A stretch of 64,000 bases of DNA. Origin: Cherax quadricarinatus (taxonomy: Eukaryota; Arthropoda; Malacostraca; Decapoda; Parastacidae). Both the position numbers and the translations under genes were made by a program. Below are positions 41,061 to 52,493 of the stretch, one piece after another. The DNA is taken from contig NC_091357.1 of assembly GCF_038502225.1 (NCBI RefSeq), positions 5,917,500-5,981,499 on the forward strand, read 5' to 3'. How positions within the stretch are numbered: position 1 is the first letter of the stretch; every line of letters begins with the position of its first letter. The notes beneath the pieces were generated by a model. The model searched no databases and was not told where the DNA came from. It saw only the letters and a list, made by a program, of their open reading frames with translations.

Positions 41061-42405
41061 CCAACACAAGTCACAACACCTCGCCAACACAAGTCACTTT
41101 ACCTCACCAACACAAGTCACTATACCTCACCAACACAAGTCACAAAACCTCACCAACACAAGTCACAAAACCTCACCAACACAAGTCACAAAACCTCACC
41201 AACACAAGTCACAAAACCTCACCAACACAAGTCACAAAACCTCACCAACACAAGTCACAAAACCTCACCAACACAAGTCACAAAACCTCACCAACACAAG
41301 TCACAAAACCTCACCAACACAAGTCACAAAACCTCACCAACACAAGTCACAAAACCTCACCAACACAAGTCACAAAACCTCACCAACACAAGTCACAAAA
41401 CCTCACCAACACAAGTCACTACACCTCACCAACACAAGTCACTACACCTCACCAACACAAGTCACTACACCTCACCAACACACGAACAAGTCACTACACC
41501 TCACCAACACACGAACAAATCACTACACCTCACCAACACACGAACAAGTCACTACACCTCACCAACACACGAACAAGTCACTACACCTCACCAACACACC
41601 AACACAAGTCACTACACCTCACCAACACAAGTCACTACACCTCACCAACACACCACAGGTCACTACACCTCACCAACACACCAACACAAGTCACTACACC
41701 TCACCAACACACCAACACAAGTCACTACACCTCACCAACACACCAACACGAGTCACTACACCTCACCAACACAAGTCACTACACCTCACCAACACACCAA
41801 CACGAGTCACTACACCTCACCAACACAAGTCACTACACCTCACCAACACACCAACACAAGTCACTACACCTCACCAACATACCAACACAAGTCACTACAC
41901 CTCACCAACACACCAACACAAGTCACTACACCTCACCAACACACCAACACAAGTCACTACACCTCACCAACACACCAACACAAGTCACTACACCTCACCA
42001 ACACATCAACACAAGTCACTACACCTCACCAACATACCAACACAAGTCACTACACCTCACCAACATACCAACACAAGTCACTACACCTCACCAACACAAG
42101 TCACTACACCTCACCAACATACCAACACAAGTCACTACACCTCACCAACACACCAACACGAGTCACTACACCTCACCAACACAAGTCACTACACTTCAAC
42201 ATACCAACACGAGTCACTACACCTCACCAACACACCAACACAAGTCACTACACCTCACCAACATACCAACACAAGTCACTACACCTCACCAACACACCAA
42301 CACGAGTCACTACACCTCACCAACACAAGTCACTACACTTCACCAACATACCAACACGAGTCACTACACCTCACCAACACAAGTCACTACACCTCACCAA
42401 CATCA
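41061..42405. repeat. 23/31-bp minisatellite, main part
   Basis: Begins with about 13 identical CACAAAACCTCACCAACACA units (41140-41410). It then becomes a mosaic of CACTACACCTCACC units with and without an extra ACACCAAC or ACACGAAC. TACCAAC and CACGAGTCAC variants recur at intervals, suggesting higher-order duplication. Confidence 0.95.
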
Positions 42406-42454
42406 CAGTGCTCCATATGATAGAAAATACTCCGCTAATGGGTTATAACTATGA
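42406..42454. other. Spacer
   Basis: Unique spacer, no feature. Confidence 0.4.
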
Positions 42455-42605
42455 CCATAATTTTTAAAGGGGGTGGAGGGGTAAGCCAGTGGAAGGTCTC
42501 AGTCAGATGACCAAAAGCTCCAGCTGCTGGTCGTCATATGACTAAGACCTGCATCAGGATACACTTGTTCTGTCTTATGACGAACCTTGCGTAACCTAAC
42601 CATGT
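42455..42605 (+). repeat. Dispersed repeat R3, copy 2
   Basis: GGAGGGGTAAGCCAGTGGAA, GTCAGATGACCAAAAGCTCC and ACACTTGTTCTGTCTTATGA match the other two copies. Confidence 0.65.
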
Positions 42606-42639
42606 ACTAGAATTACAAAACAGATTTTCGTCTGCGAGG

Positions 42640-43094
42640 GTGGTATGGCAGGGTGGGTGGGTGGTGCTAGGTGGGCGGGTGGGTGGTGCAGGATGGGTGG
42701 GTGGGTGGTGCTGGGTGGGTGGGTGGTGCAAGGTGGGTGGGGGGTGGTGCAGGGTGGGTGGGTGGTGCTGGGTGGGTGGGTGATGCAAGGTGGGTGGGTG
42801 GTGCAGGATGGGTGGGTGGGTGGTGCAAGGTGGGTGGGCGGGTGGTGCAGGGTGGGTGGATGGGTGGTGCAAGGTGGGTGGGTGGTGCAGGGTGGGTGGG
42901 GTGGAGAGGGAGAGTTCTCAGTGTGGAAAAGAGTGGGTGGGCGGTGGCGGCGAGGGTGGGTGGAGATGTAAGGTGAGGAGTGGATGATGAGGGTGGGTGA
43001 GGGTGGAGGGGATGGGTGGATGATGGTAGGTGGGTGATGGTGGACGGGGTGGGAGGGCGTATTTGACCTTGCTCAGCGGGGTGTGACGTCACCA
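42640..43094. repeat. GGGTGG-rich degenerate array
   Basis: Irregular GGTGGGTGGGTGGTGCAGGR units of about 20-40 bp, grading into less regular GGGTGG sequence. Strongly G-rich on the plus strand, with runs suitable for G-quadruplexes. Reading frames are artefacts. Confidence 0.85.
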
Positions 43095-45660
43095 CACTGT
43101 TTAGATTTGCGGGAGTGGGAGGAGGGGGGCGGGTGGTGGTTGATGGAGTAGGGGCACAGAGAGGTGAGTGGGGGAGGGGGCGGTGGAGAAAGGAGTAGTA
43201 GGGACACAGAAAGGTGAGTGGGGGAAGGGGGAGGAAGGAGTAAGGGGGACACAGGAGGTGAGGTGAGGGGGAGGGGGTAAGGAGTAGGTGGCACAGGAAG
43301 GTGAGTGGGGGGAGGGGGAAGGAGTAAGTGGCACAGGAAGGTGAGTGGGGGGAGGGGGAAGGAAGAGGTGGCATAGGAAGGTGAGTGGGGGAAGGAGTAA
43401 GTGGCACAGGAAGGTGAGTGGGGGGAGGGGGAAGGAAGAGATGGCACAGGAAGGTGAGTATGGGGAGGGGGAAGGAGTAAGTGGCACAGGAAGGTGAGTG
43501 GGGGAGGGGGGAAGGAAGAGGTGGCACATGAAGGTGAGTGGGGGGCGGGGGGAAGGAAGAGGTGGCACAGGAAGGTGAGTGGGGGTAGGGGAAGGAGTAA
43601 GTGGCACAGGAAGGTGAGTGGGGGGAGGGGGAAGGAGTAAGTGGCACAGGAAGGTGAGTGGGAGGGAGGGGGAAGGAGTAAGTGGCACAGGAAGGTGAGT
43701 GGGGGTAGGGGAAGGAGTAAGTGGCACAGGAAGGTGAGTGGGGGGAGGGGGAAGGAGTAAGTGGCACAGGAAGGTGAGTGGGGGGAGGGGGAAGGAGTAA
43801 GTGGCACAGGAAGGTGAGTGGGGGGGGGGGAAGGAGTAAGTGGCACAGGAAGGTGAGTGGGGGAGGGGGAAGGAGTAAGTGGCACAGGAATGTGAGTGGG
43901 GGAGGGGGAGAGGAGTAAGTGGCACAGGAAGGTGAGTGGGGGGAGGGGGAAAGAGTAAGTGGCACAGGAAGGTGAGTGGGGGGGAGGGGGAAGGAGTAAG
44001 TGGCACAGGAAGGTGAGTGGGGGGAGGGGGGAGGAGTAAGTGGCACAGGAAGGTGAGTGGGGGGGGAGGGGGAAGGAGTAAGTGGCACAGGAATGTGAGT
44101 GGGGGAGGGGGAGAGGAGTAAGTGGCACAGGAAGGTGAGTGGGGGGAGGGGGAAAGAGTAAGTGGCACAGGAAGGTGAGTGGGGGGGAGGGGGAAGGAGT
44201 AAGTGGCACAGGAAGGTGAGTGGGGGGGAGGGGGGAAGGAGTAAGTGGCACAGGAATGTGAGTGGGGGAGGGGGAGAGGAGTAAGTGGCACAGGAAGGTG
44301 AGTGGGGGGGAGGGGGAAAGAGTAAGTGGCACAGGAAGGTGAGTGGGGGGGAGGGGGAAGGAGTAAGTGGCACAGGAAGGTGAGTGGGGGGAGGGGGGAG
44401 GAGTAAGTGGCACAGGAAGGTGAGTGGGGGGAGGGGGGAGGAGTAAGTGGCACAGGAAGGTGAGTGGGGGGAGGGGGGAGGAGTAAGTGGCACAGGAAGG
44501 TGAGTGGGGGGAGGGGGGAGGAGTAAGTGGCACAGGAAGGTGAGTGGGGGGGAGGGGGAAGGAATAAGTGGCACAGGAAGGTGAGTGGGGGGAGGGGGAA
44601 GGAGTAAGTGGCACAGGAAGGTGAGTGGGGGGAGGGGGAAGGAGTAAGTGGCACAGGAAGGTGAGTGGGGGGAGGGGGAAGGAGTAAGTGGCACAGGAAG
44701 GTGAGTGGGGGGAGGGGGAAGGAGTAAGTGGCACAGGAAGGTGAGTGGGGGGGAGGGGGAAGGAGTAAGTGGCACAGGAAGGTGAGTGGGGGGAGGGGGG
44801 AGGAGTAAGTGGCACAGGAATGTGAGTGGGGGAGGGGGGAGAGGAGTAAGTGGCACAGGAAGGTGAGTGGGGGGGGAGGGGGAAAGAGTAAGTGGCACAG
44901 GAAGGGGAGTGGGGGGGAGGGGGAAGGAGTAAGTGGCACAGGAAGGTGAGTGGGGGGAGGGGGGAGGAGTAAGTGGCACAGGAAGGTGAGTGGGGGGAGG
45001 GGGGAGGAGTAAGTGGCACAGGAAGGTGAGTGGGGGGAGGGGGGAGGAGTAAGTGGCACAGGAAGGTGAGTGGGGGGAGGGGGGAGGAGTAAGTGGCACA
45101 GGAAGGTGAGTGGGGGGGAGGGGGAAGGAATAAGTGGCACAGGAAGGTGAGTGGGGGGAGGGGGGAGGGGGAAGGAGTAAGTGGCACAGGAAGGTGAGTG
45201 GGGGGAGGGGGGAGGAGTAAGTGGCACAGGAAGGTGAGTGGGGGGAGGGGGAAGGAGTAAGTGGCACAGGAAGGTGAGTGGGGGGAGGGGGCAGGAGTAA
45301 GTGGCACAGGAAGGTGAGTGGGGGGAGGGGGAAGGAGTAAGTGGCACAGGAAGGTGAGTGGGGGGGAGGGGGAAGGAGTAAGTGGCACAGGAAGGTGAGT
45401 GGGGGGAGGGGGAAGGAGTAAGTGGCCCAGGAAGGTGAGTGGGGGGAGGGGGAGAGGAGTAAGTGGCACAGGAAGGTGAGTGGGGGGAGGGGGAAGGAGT
45501 AAGTGGCACAGGAAGGTGAGTGGGGGGAGGGGGAAGGAGTAAGTGGCACAGGAAGGTGAGTGGGGGGGAGGGGGAGAGGAGTAAGTGGCACAGGAAGGTG
45601 AGTGGGGGGGAGGGGGAGAGGAGTAAGTGGCACAGGAAGGTGAGTGGGGGAGAGGGGGTA
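43095..45660. repeat. 40-bp G-rich minisatellite, about 60 copies
   Basis: The unit contains AGGAAGGTGAGTGGGGGGAG followed by GGGGAAGGAGTAAGTGGCAC. Length varies mainly in the two G runs. Each plus-strand unit carries a consensus-like 5' splice site (AAG followed by GTGAGT) and a second AGTAAGT. Because the unit is near 40 bp, all three minus frames stay open for 800-1000 codons (Pro/Ser/Leu/His-rich), an artefact. Confidence 0.97.
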
Positions 45661-46247
45661 AATATAGTAATATAAAAGGGTTAACAAATGAAGTAAAACA
45701 TCAGAGAAAGACTAAAAAACAACATAAAATCCCCACAATAAACATTATAAAAACTTGAAAAACGCTAGAAAATACGAACTGGGAAGACAATAATATTAAT
45801 AAAAACGGTGATGGTAGTAAGTCAATATTTCACTGTTACAAAGACAGTCACCTGCGACTGTCATCACAAACTTTAACATTGAACTTTTTCTTGTGTGTTA
45901 CCAGATATATTATGAAAATATATGTATAATTGATTATTTTTTAACCAGTTATGTGCTAGGTAATAATGTAAAAATTTTGGTCAATTAAATCGAGAAATTT
46001 GTTTAAACGGTAAGATAAGTACTTAAGCTTCAGGAGAATTGGTTAATTAGGACGATTAGTGGGCGAATGATCGAGCCTGAACAGCTACTTTCTCTTAATA
46101 ATAATAATAATAATAATAATAATTAATAATTATTATTATTATTATTGTGGACTTTGCAAAAGATATGGGAAGTAAAATTATATTTATTTTCAAAATATTT
46201 CATTAAGTCCAGTAAATGTTACAGATCTGTATGAATGTTACAAGTGT
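45661..46247. other. Unassigned AT-rich DNA with AAT/ATT palindromic microsatellite
   Basis: (AAT)n turns into (ATT)n at about 46097-46146, a potential hairpin. No gene recognised. Confidence 0.6.
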
Positions 46248-47855
46248 ACCTACCTGGAGTCTACCTGCAGGGTATTACGCCCCCGCGGCCTGCTCAATGA
46301 CCAGGCCTCCCGGTGGATCAGGGCTTGATCAACGAGGTTGTTACTGCTGGCCGCACGTAGTCCAACGTACGAACCACAGCCAGGCTGATTAAGTACTGAC
46401 TTCAGGTATCTGTCCATTTCCTTCTTGAAAACAACCATGGGTCTATTGGTAATGCCCCTTATGGCTGTGGGAGGCTGTTGAACAGTCTTGGGCCCCGGAT
46501 ACTTATTGTGTTTTCTCTTAGTGTACCAGTGACGCCCCAACTTTTCACTGGGGGTATGTTGCATCGCCTGCCAAGTCTTTTGCTTTCGTAGGTCGTGATT
46601 TCTGTGTGCAGATTAGGAACCAGTCTCTCCAGAATCTTCCAGGTGTAGATTATGATAAATCTCTCTCTCGCCTGAGCTCTAGTGAGTACAGGTCAAGTGC
46701 TTCCAGGCGCTCCCAATATTTAAGGTGTTTGATGGAACATACGTGCAGTAAAGGTTCTCTGTACATTTTCTAGCTCTGCAATTTCACCTGCCTTGAATGG
46801 AGATGTTAATGTACAGCAGTATTCCAGCCTAGAGAGGACAAATGATTTAAAAAAGGATCATCATTGGCTTACCATGTCTTGTCTTGAATGTTCTCATTAT
46901 TCATCCTATCAATTTCCTAGCAGATGTGATAGTGGCATTGTTGTGGTCCTTGAAGGTGAGGTCCTTCACATTACTTTTCTGTTATTTCCTCGAGTTTTCC
47001 ATAACGGAGTTGGAGTAGTCTTCAGTGAACATCACATTGTTCTCCGTTGCTCATTGGAAAATTTGGTATATATCTTCTTGGAGATTTGCCGTGTCCTCAA
47101 TGGATGACACTCTCATGTGGATCGTCTGCAAAGGATGAAACAGTGCTGTGGTTTACATCTCTGTCTGTGTCTGATATGAGGATGAGGAACAGGATGGGGG
47201 CGAGTACTGTGCCTTGTGGAACAGAGCTCTTCACTATGGCAGCTTCCGATTTAACTCTGTTTACCACTACTCTTTGTGTTCGATTGGTTAGAAAGTTGAA
47301 GATCCATCTGCCTACTTTGCCAGTTATACCTTTAGCACGCATTTTGTGTGCTATTACACTATGATCACACATGTCAAAGCTTTTGCAAAATCTGTGTATA
47401 CTACATCTGCATTCTGTTTGTTTGCCAGTGCATCTAAGACCATATCATAGTCCAGTAGTTGCGAGAGGCAGGAGTGACCTGTTCTGAAACCATGTTGCCC
47501 TGGATTGTGCAATTTTTTGGACTCCAAGTGGTTTGCTATCCTGCTTTTTTTTAGTATGTGGGACGTTAAAGCTATTGGTCTACAGTTCTTAGTTACGGTT
47601 TTGCTGTCACCTTTATGGAGTGGGGGTATATCCGTTATTTTTAGTGACTGTGGAATCTCACCTGTGTCTGTGCGCCTTCTCCATAGCATACTTAGGGCCC
47701 GTGACGGGTATCTTGCAGTTCTTTATGAACACAGAGGTCCATGACTCTGGGCCTGGTGCTGAGTGCATGGGCATATCGCTAATGGCTCTCGCAAAGTCTA
47801 GTGGAGTAAGGGTTATGTCAGAAATTTGGCATACATTGGCTGGGTTTTGAGGCTC
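46248..47855 (-). pseudogene. LINE-D reverse transcriptase, degenerate copy
   Basis: Minus-strand copy of the LINE-D RT. Recognisable pieces include LWRRRTDTGEIPQSLKITDI, NPGQHGFRTGHSCLSQLLDY, VIAHKMRAKGITGKVGRWIF, SVPQGTVLAPILFLILISDT and GCGSYVGLRAASSN, scattered over at least three frames. Several frameshifts and deletions, including loss around FADD. The 3' end differs (GGTATTACGCCCCCGCGGCC in plus orientation), marking an older subfamily. It ends 5' at nearly the same point as the 39-kb copy. Confidence 0.85.
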
Positions 47856-48172
47856 TATATGACTGTTACAGGTCTGTATGACTGTTACAGGTCTGTATGT
47901 ATGTATGCCAGGTAATCGATATTACAGGTCCATCATGACGGTTAGCTCGATAATACAGGTCGCTAATGACGTTGATAATATTACAGGTCCCTGATGACGC
48001 TGTAAAAAAGTTACAGGTCTTTGATGACGCCATAAAAATTTACAGGTTCGTGATGACGCTATAAAAAATTTACATGTCCTTGATGACGCTATAAAAATTT
48101 ACAGGTTCGTGATGACGCTGTAAAAAATGAAAAGAATTTACAGGTCCGTGATGACGCTGTAAGAATCGACAG
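47856..48172. repeat. Degenerate repeat of about 29 bp
   Basis: TTACAGGTCTGTATGAC duplicates at the left, then TTACAGGT(C/T)NNTGATGACGCT blocks about every 29-32 bp, roughly eight copies with substantial divergence. Confidence 0.75.
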
Positions 48173-48540
48173 TGGTGAGGCGGAGTCACCGTGCCAGAGG
48201 GGCTGTTGATGGCATGACCTTTGAGGAGGGTAATCGTGCTCTTAAAGTGTGCTTCTCGACCATAAAACCTCGCAGGGACATCACGTTCTTAACTTCCCCC
48301 CCCCCACTCCCTCCAACCCAGGGCAGATTATTTACATCCCGGGCCAGATTTTGTTGCCATGGAAACAGCGGGTGGTGGTATGTGTGGCTCGCTTATGTGT
48401 GTGTGTGTGTGTGTGTGTGCGCGTGCGCGTGTGCGTGTTTTGGTTGTCAAAGGCACTTGTCGATAGACACTTGGCCTGTGGATGTGTTTTTAAGTGTAGG
48501 TGTAGGAATGTGTGAGAGTTACTAGTTGTGTGGGTGTGTG
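48173..48540. other. Unassigned DNA with (GT)n
   Basis: A poly-C run at about 48297-48305 and (GT)n with GC steps at about 48397-48440. No gene recognised. Confidence 0.55.
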
Positions 48541-48611
48541 TACTCGCCTATTTGGGGTTGCAGGGGTCGATTCACAGCTCCTGGCCCCGGCTTTTCGTTA
48601 GTCGCCACTAA
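48541..48611 (-). mobile_element. CR1-a LINE, second copy, 3' end segment
   Basis: ACTCGCCTATTTGGGGTTGC and AGCTCCTGGCCCCGGCTTTT match the 3' end at 29431-29500. The copy is interrupted at 48612 and continues at 49593. Confidence 0.7.
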
Positions 48612-49592
48612 CCCTTTCGCTGACTGTGCCGTAGTACTGCACCATGACCTCAGCTCAATCAGATAAGATGTGAGCGGTAAATTTGGGCCTAGATCTGAAA
48701 AAATAGGTCTATGTGATAAGTTTCCACCATAAAGAAAAAATCCTGCAGCACGCAGTGCATAATGGGGAAAAAACTGCGACAGTGTTTTTGGTTTAAATCA
48801 GCGACTTTGTGGCGTATTTTCGTGTGGTTTTTATGATTTTATTCTCAATTTCGTGGTGTCATTTGATAGAATTGAAGATATATTACAGAAATAGAGATAA
48901 TTTGATAGGTTTTAGGACGGAAATTAGCTTGAAATTGAGCCCTAAGTCGCGGAAATGTTCGATTTTCCTCGATGTTCAAAATTAAACGAATCACGTCACG
49001 CGCCAAAAATACGCCAACTGGTGGGTCAGTGATGCGTTCACGAATGCGTTGATATTATTTATACAATTATTACAATATTGAATAACAGTAAATCTTATAG
49101 TTTTGTGTGTGAATAAAAAATCAAAATGGAATTCATGTGTGAAGCCTGGAAACATAACTAATGAACAGAGAAAATGTTATTTTAGTGCCACGAATGTCTG
49201 CATTATGCTAAACCCGTTTTGAAATTGGAATATCTTGAAATTTGTGTAAAATTGGTCAAATAACCAATTTCTGATGCAGTTGATTGGGCAGTTTCTTGTG
49301 CTCAGTCGATGAAGTGGAAGACATACTAGCGAAATAGCTAAGAATTTGGTCGAATGGAACACTGTAATTGTCCTAAAATAGGACTCAAAGTGGGGAAAAT
49401 CGTTGATGCGTAAATATCGCTGACGCAGCAAAATTCGCGTAAGCGTAATTTCGTCAATTTTCCATTAATTTTATTACGTTTTGTGTTATTCCCTTCAGAA
49501 AAAGATTACCATTTCATAAGAAAAAAATATTTTTAATTCTTGAACATTGTGGACTAGTTTCAGATCGGGGCTCTGGACAGTGAAAGGGCTAA
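48608..49592. mobile_element. piggyBac-like MITE, 977 bp, CTAA duplication
   Basis: Starts CCCTTTCGCTG (48612) and ends CAGTGAAAGGG (49588), 11-bp inverted termini, flanked by CTAA at 48608-48611 and 49589-49592. CCC...GGG ends are usual for piggyBac-type elements, whose target is normally TTAA. It sits exactly between two halves of a CR1 that is continuous at 29490-29520. The AT-rich interior has no transposase frame. Confidence 0.65.
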
Positions 49593-51290
49593 GTCCACAC
49601 TTACCCTGCTCCAACAGCTTTATTATACCTCTTCTTAAAGCTATGTATGGATCCTGCCTCCACTACATCACTCTCCATATTCCACTTCCTGACAACTCTG
49701 TTACTGAAGGAATACTTCCTAACATCCCTGTGACTCATCTGAGTTTTCAGCTTTCAGCTGTGACCCCTTGTTGCTGTGTCCCATCGCTGAAACATTTGTC
49801 CCTGTCCACCTTGTCAAATATCCTCAGTATTTTATATGTCGTTATCATGTCCCCCCTATCCCTCCTGCCCTCCAGTGACGTCAGGTTGATTTCCCTTAAC
49901 CTCTCCTCGTAGGACATATGCCTTAACTCCGGAATTAGTCTTGTTGTAAACCTTTGCACGTTCTCTAATTTCTTGACGTGCTTGACTGTGTGTGGTACTG
50001 TATCAAAAGCTTATTTACAGTCCAAGAAGATGCAGTCTACCCATCTCTCTCTCCCTGTCTTTTGTTACCTTATCGTACAACTCCAGTAGGTTTGTGATGC
50101 TGGATTTTCCTTGCCTGAAGCCATGCTGGTTGTCATTTATGAGCCCGTTCCTTTCTAGGTGCTCCACCACTTTTCCTGATAATCTTCTCTATAACTTTAT
50201 ATACTCTACATATCAGCGAGAATGGTCTGTAGTTTAGTGCTGCCTGTCTGTCTCCTTAAAAAGTGGAAATACGTTTGCTGTCTTCTACACCTCAGACAGT
50301 TGCCTTGTTTCAATAGATTTATTGAAGATTATTGAAAGTGGCACACAGTGCATCTGCTCTCTCTCAGGACCCCACCGCCTTCTAGGTATCTAGTTCCCCT
50401 AGCAGTTTCTTCACCTCTTCCTCCTCTGTTGTGTGCAGTGTGCCCTGCCCTTGCTGGTGCACCCTCCTCCCTCGGTTAGCTGGAAGCCTCTCTGTCTCCA
50501 CCGTGAATACCTTCCTGAATCTTGAGCTGAGCTCCTAGCATACTTCCTGGTCTGCGTGCGGCTAGCAGTAACAGCCTGGTTGGCCAGGCCCTGATCCACC
50601 GGGAGGCCTGGTCATGGACCGGGCCGCAGGGGCGTTGATCCCCGGAATAACCTCCAGGTAACCAGGTAGGTCACTCCCTGTGAGCTTCCCTCCGTCCTCA
50701 CCCTGATCATCTGGTCCTTGACTGTTGCTTTCCTCCTTATGTGGCTGTATAACAACTTTGGGTCAGATTTGGCTTTTGATGCTATGTTATTCTCGTATTG
50801 TTGCTGGGCCTCTCTCCTTATCCATGCATATTCATTTCTGGCTCTTCAGTTCAACTCCCTATTTTCCCGAGTCCTTTGTCTTCTATACTTTTTCCATGCT
50901 CTAACACACTTGGCTTTGGCCTCTTCATACCTCTTGGTAAACCATGGACTCACTGTAGTCTTCCCATTGTTTGTTTCCCTTTGTCATGAACTCTGCCTCC
51001 CTGCACTTTGTGCTCACGTGTTCCATCATTTCGTTTACTGTCTTCTCTAGCTCTCTTACCCACAGCACCTCATACAGGAATTGCCTGACGCATGTGTAAT
51101 TCCTTTTTTTGAAGTTTGGTTTTTCCCATCCTTCTCGTGCTGCTTCACTCTTTATTATCTCTACTGTGTAGAGATAATAAAGACTGAGGGGCGTTTCGTG
51201 TGTGATTTTCCCTATGTCTGAACTGTTCAAGGTGAATACGAGGTCCAGCCGTGGCGGTTCAATGTCTCCTCTCTCTGGTTTTGTGTGTGT
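49593..51290 (-). pseudogene. CR1-a LINE, second copy, degenerate coding part
   Basis: Minus-strand remnants parallel to 29497-31650: MQRFTTRLIPELRHMSYEER and LEGRRDRGDMITTYKILRIF near the C-terminus (49747-49959), HGFRQGKS-like residues near 50120, and a linker piece with PRLDLVFTLNSSDIGKITHE (50925-51359). Many frameshifts and deletions; the FADD region is lost. Interrupted by a LINE-D 3' fragment at 50554-50668. Older than the 29-kb copy. Confidence 0.8.
50554..50668 (+). mobile_element. LINE-D 3' end inserted in CR1
   Basis: CTGCGTGCGGCTAGCAGTAA, GGAGGCCTGGTCATGGACCG and GATCCCCGGAATAACCTCCA match the last 115 bp of the LINE-D copy at 40945-41060. An extreme 5' truncation interrupting the CR1 RT linker; GGTC borders both sides. 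Confidence 0.8.
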
Positions 51291-51956
51291 GTACTTCCTG
51301 TATGTGTGGTTGCAGGGGTCGATGCAGAGCTCCTGGTCCCGCCTCTTCACTGGTCTCAATTAGGTCCACTCCCGGAATCAAGAGAGTTGTCGTACCTCTT
51401 CTTAAAAGTGTGTGTATCCCATTTTAGTATTTTGTATGTCGTTATGATGGCGGATTTAAAGTTCAGTTACCACATGTGTGTTCATGTCTGCAGTGGTGTG
51501 TGCGTATACTCGCCTACTCTCTTGTTTGAAGTTGCAGGGGTCGAGTCGCAACTTTGTGTGTGTAAGCATACAGTGAAACAGAATTGCATGCCCTCTGGTG
51601 GGTTAATGATGTATACCATGAACAGCAAGGGTCCAAGTACTGAACAATTGGGAGTACTCCACTCCTAACCCTAACTCCTGTAGTCCCACTTGAGGAATTC
51701 ACTGTTCGTCCTGCCTGCTCCTGCAGTTTGTGTGTTCTCACGGGGGTGTCAGCATGCTGATATTCTTGAGAAGCATCGATCTTCCTTCCTGGGACGAGGC
51801 ACCTGCCAGATGCTCACCCCTGAGCAGCGGCACACTGGGACTTTACCGGAGACGCTCTTATACTTGTATATGCTATGAGTACTCACCTGTATGTGGTTGC
51901 AGGGGTCGAGTCACAGCTCCGGTGTGTACTCGCGTATTTGTGGTTGCATGGGTCGA

Positions 51957-51958
<2 letters not shown>
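51291..51958 (-). mobile_element. Cluster of CR1-a fragments
   Basis: At least three 3' tails (GGTTGCAGGGGTCGAT or GAGT near 51308, 51533 and 51896, the last followed by a further partial copy near 51930). At about 51570-51640 there is an RT piece whose minus translation includes CSVLGPLLFMVYIIN (motif B region of CR1). Separate truncated insertions or tandem rearrangement; boundaries uncertain. Confidence 0.6.

Positions 51959-52034
<76 letters not shown>
51959..52034. repeat. (GT)n microsatellite
   Basis: About 76 bp of GT, directly left of the MITE. Confidence 0.95.
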
Positions 52035-52037
<3 letters not shown>

Positions 52038-52407
52038 GTGCCGAATAGGTAAAACTTGCGATTTTGGCTTCAATAGCAACACTCTTCTTGCCGGATAAGG
52101 CAAGCGAAAATTTGTCTATGCCATAATTTCACAAAAATCATTTTGATTGTAGCGAAAAAAATATATTTCATTGATTATTATTAAATTGCTGTAAACTTAT
52201 CTAAAATATATTTAGTTGGATTAAGCTAAAATAAATTGTGCTTGTTATTATAAGGTTAGGTAAGTTTTCTAAGGTTCTTTTGGTACAAAATTTTAAATTT
52301 TTACATTAACATAGATGAAAAAATATATCTTTGAACGTATAAGAAAAAAATTCAGAAAGGACTTAATTTTAAATGAGTTCTTCCTAATTGACCAGTTTTA
52401 CTTATTC

Positions 52408-52410
<3 letters not shown>
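52035..52410 (+). mobile_element. GTCGTGCCGAATA MITE, full-length, forward
   Basis: Begins GTCGTGCCGAATAGGTAAAA and ends GACCAGTTTTACTTATTCGA plus C; the ends are imperfect inverted repeats. About 376 bp, AT-rich, no coding frame. It lies between a GT array and a TA array. Same family as 21307-21694. Confidence 0.75.

Positions 52411-52488
<78 letters not shown>
52411..52488. repeat. (TA)n microsatellite, also the RTE 3' tail
   Basis: About 78 bp of TA joining the MITE to the RTE 3' end. Confidence 0.95.

Positions 52489-52493
<5 letters not shown>

Noticed and set aside
42667..45687. Minus-strand open frames of about 800-1000 codons, Pro/Ser/Leu/His-rich
   Set aside because: They arise from the 40-bp G-rich array, which keeps all three minus frames open. 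No start context, no non-repeat domain, and frames shift with G-run length.
48612..49588. Host regulatory region between two CR1 halves
   Set aside because: The inverted termini and flanking CTAA, with CR1 continuous elsewhere, show that it is an inserted element.
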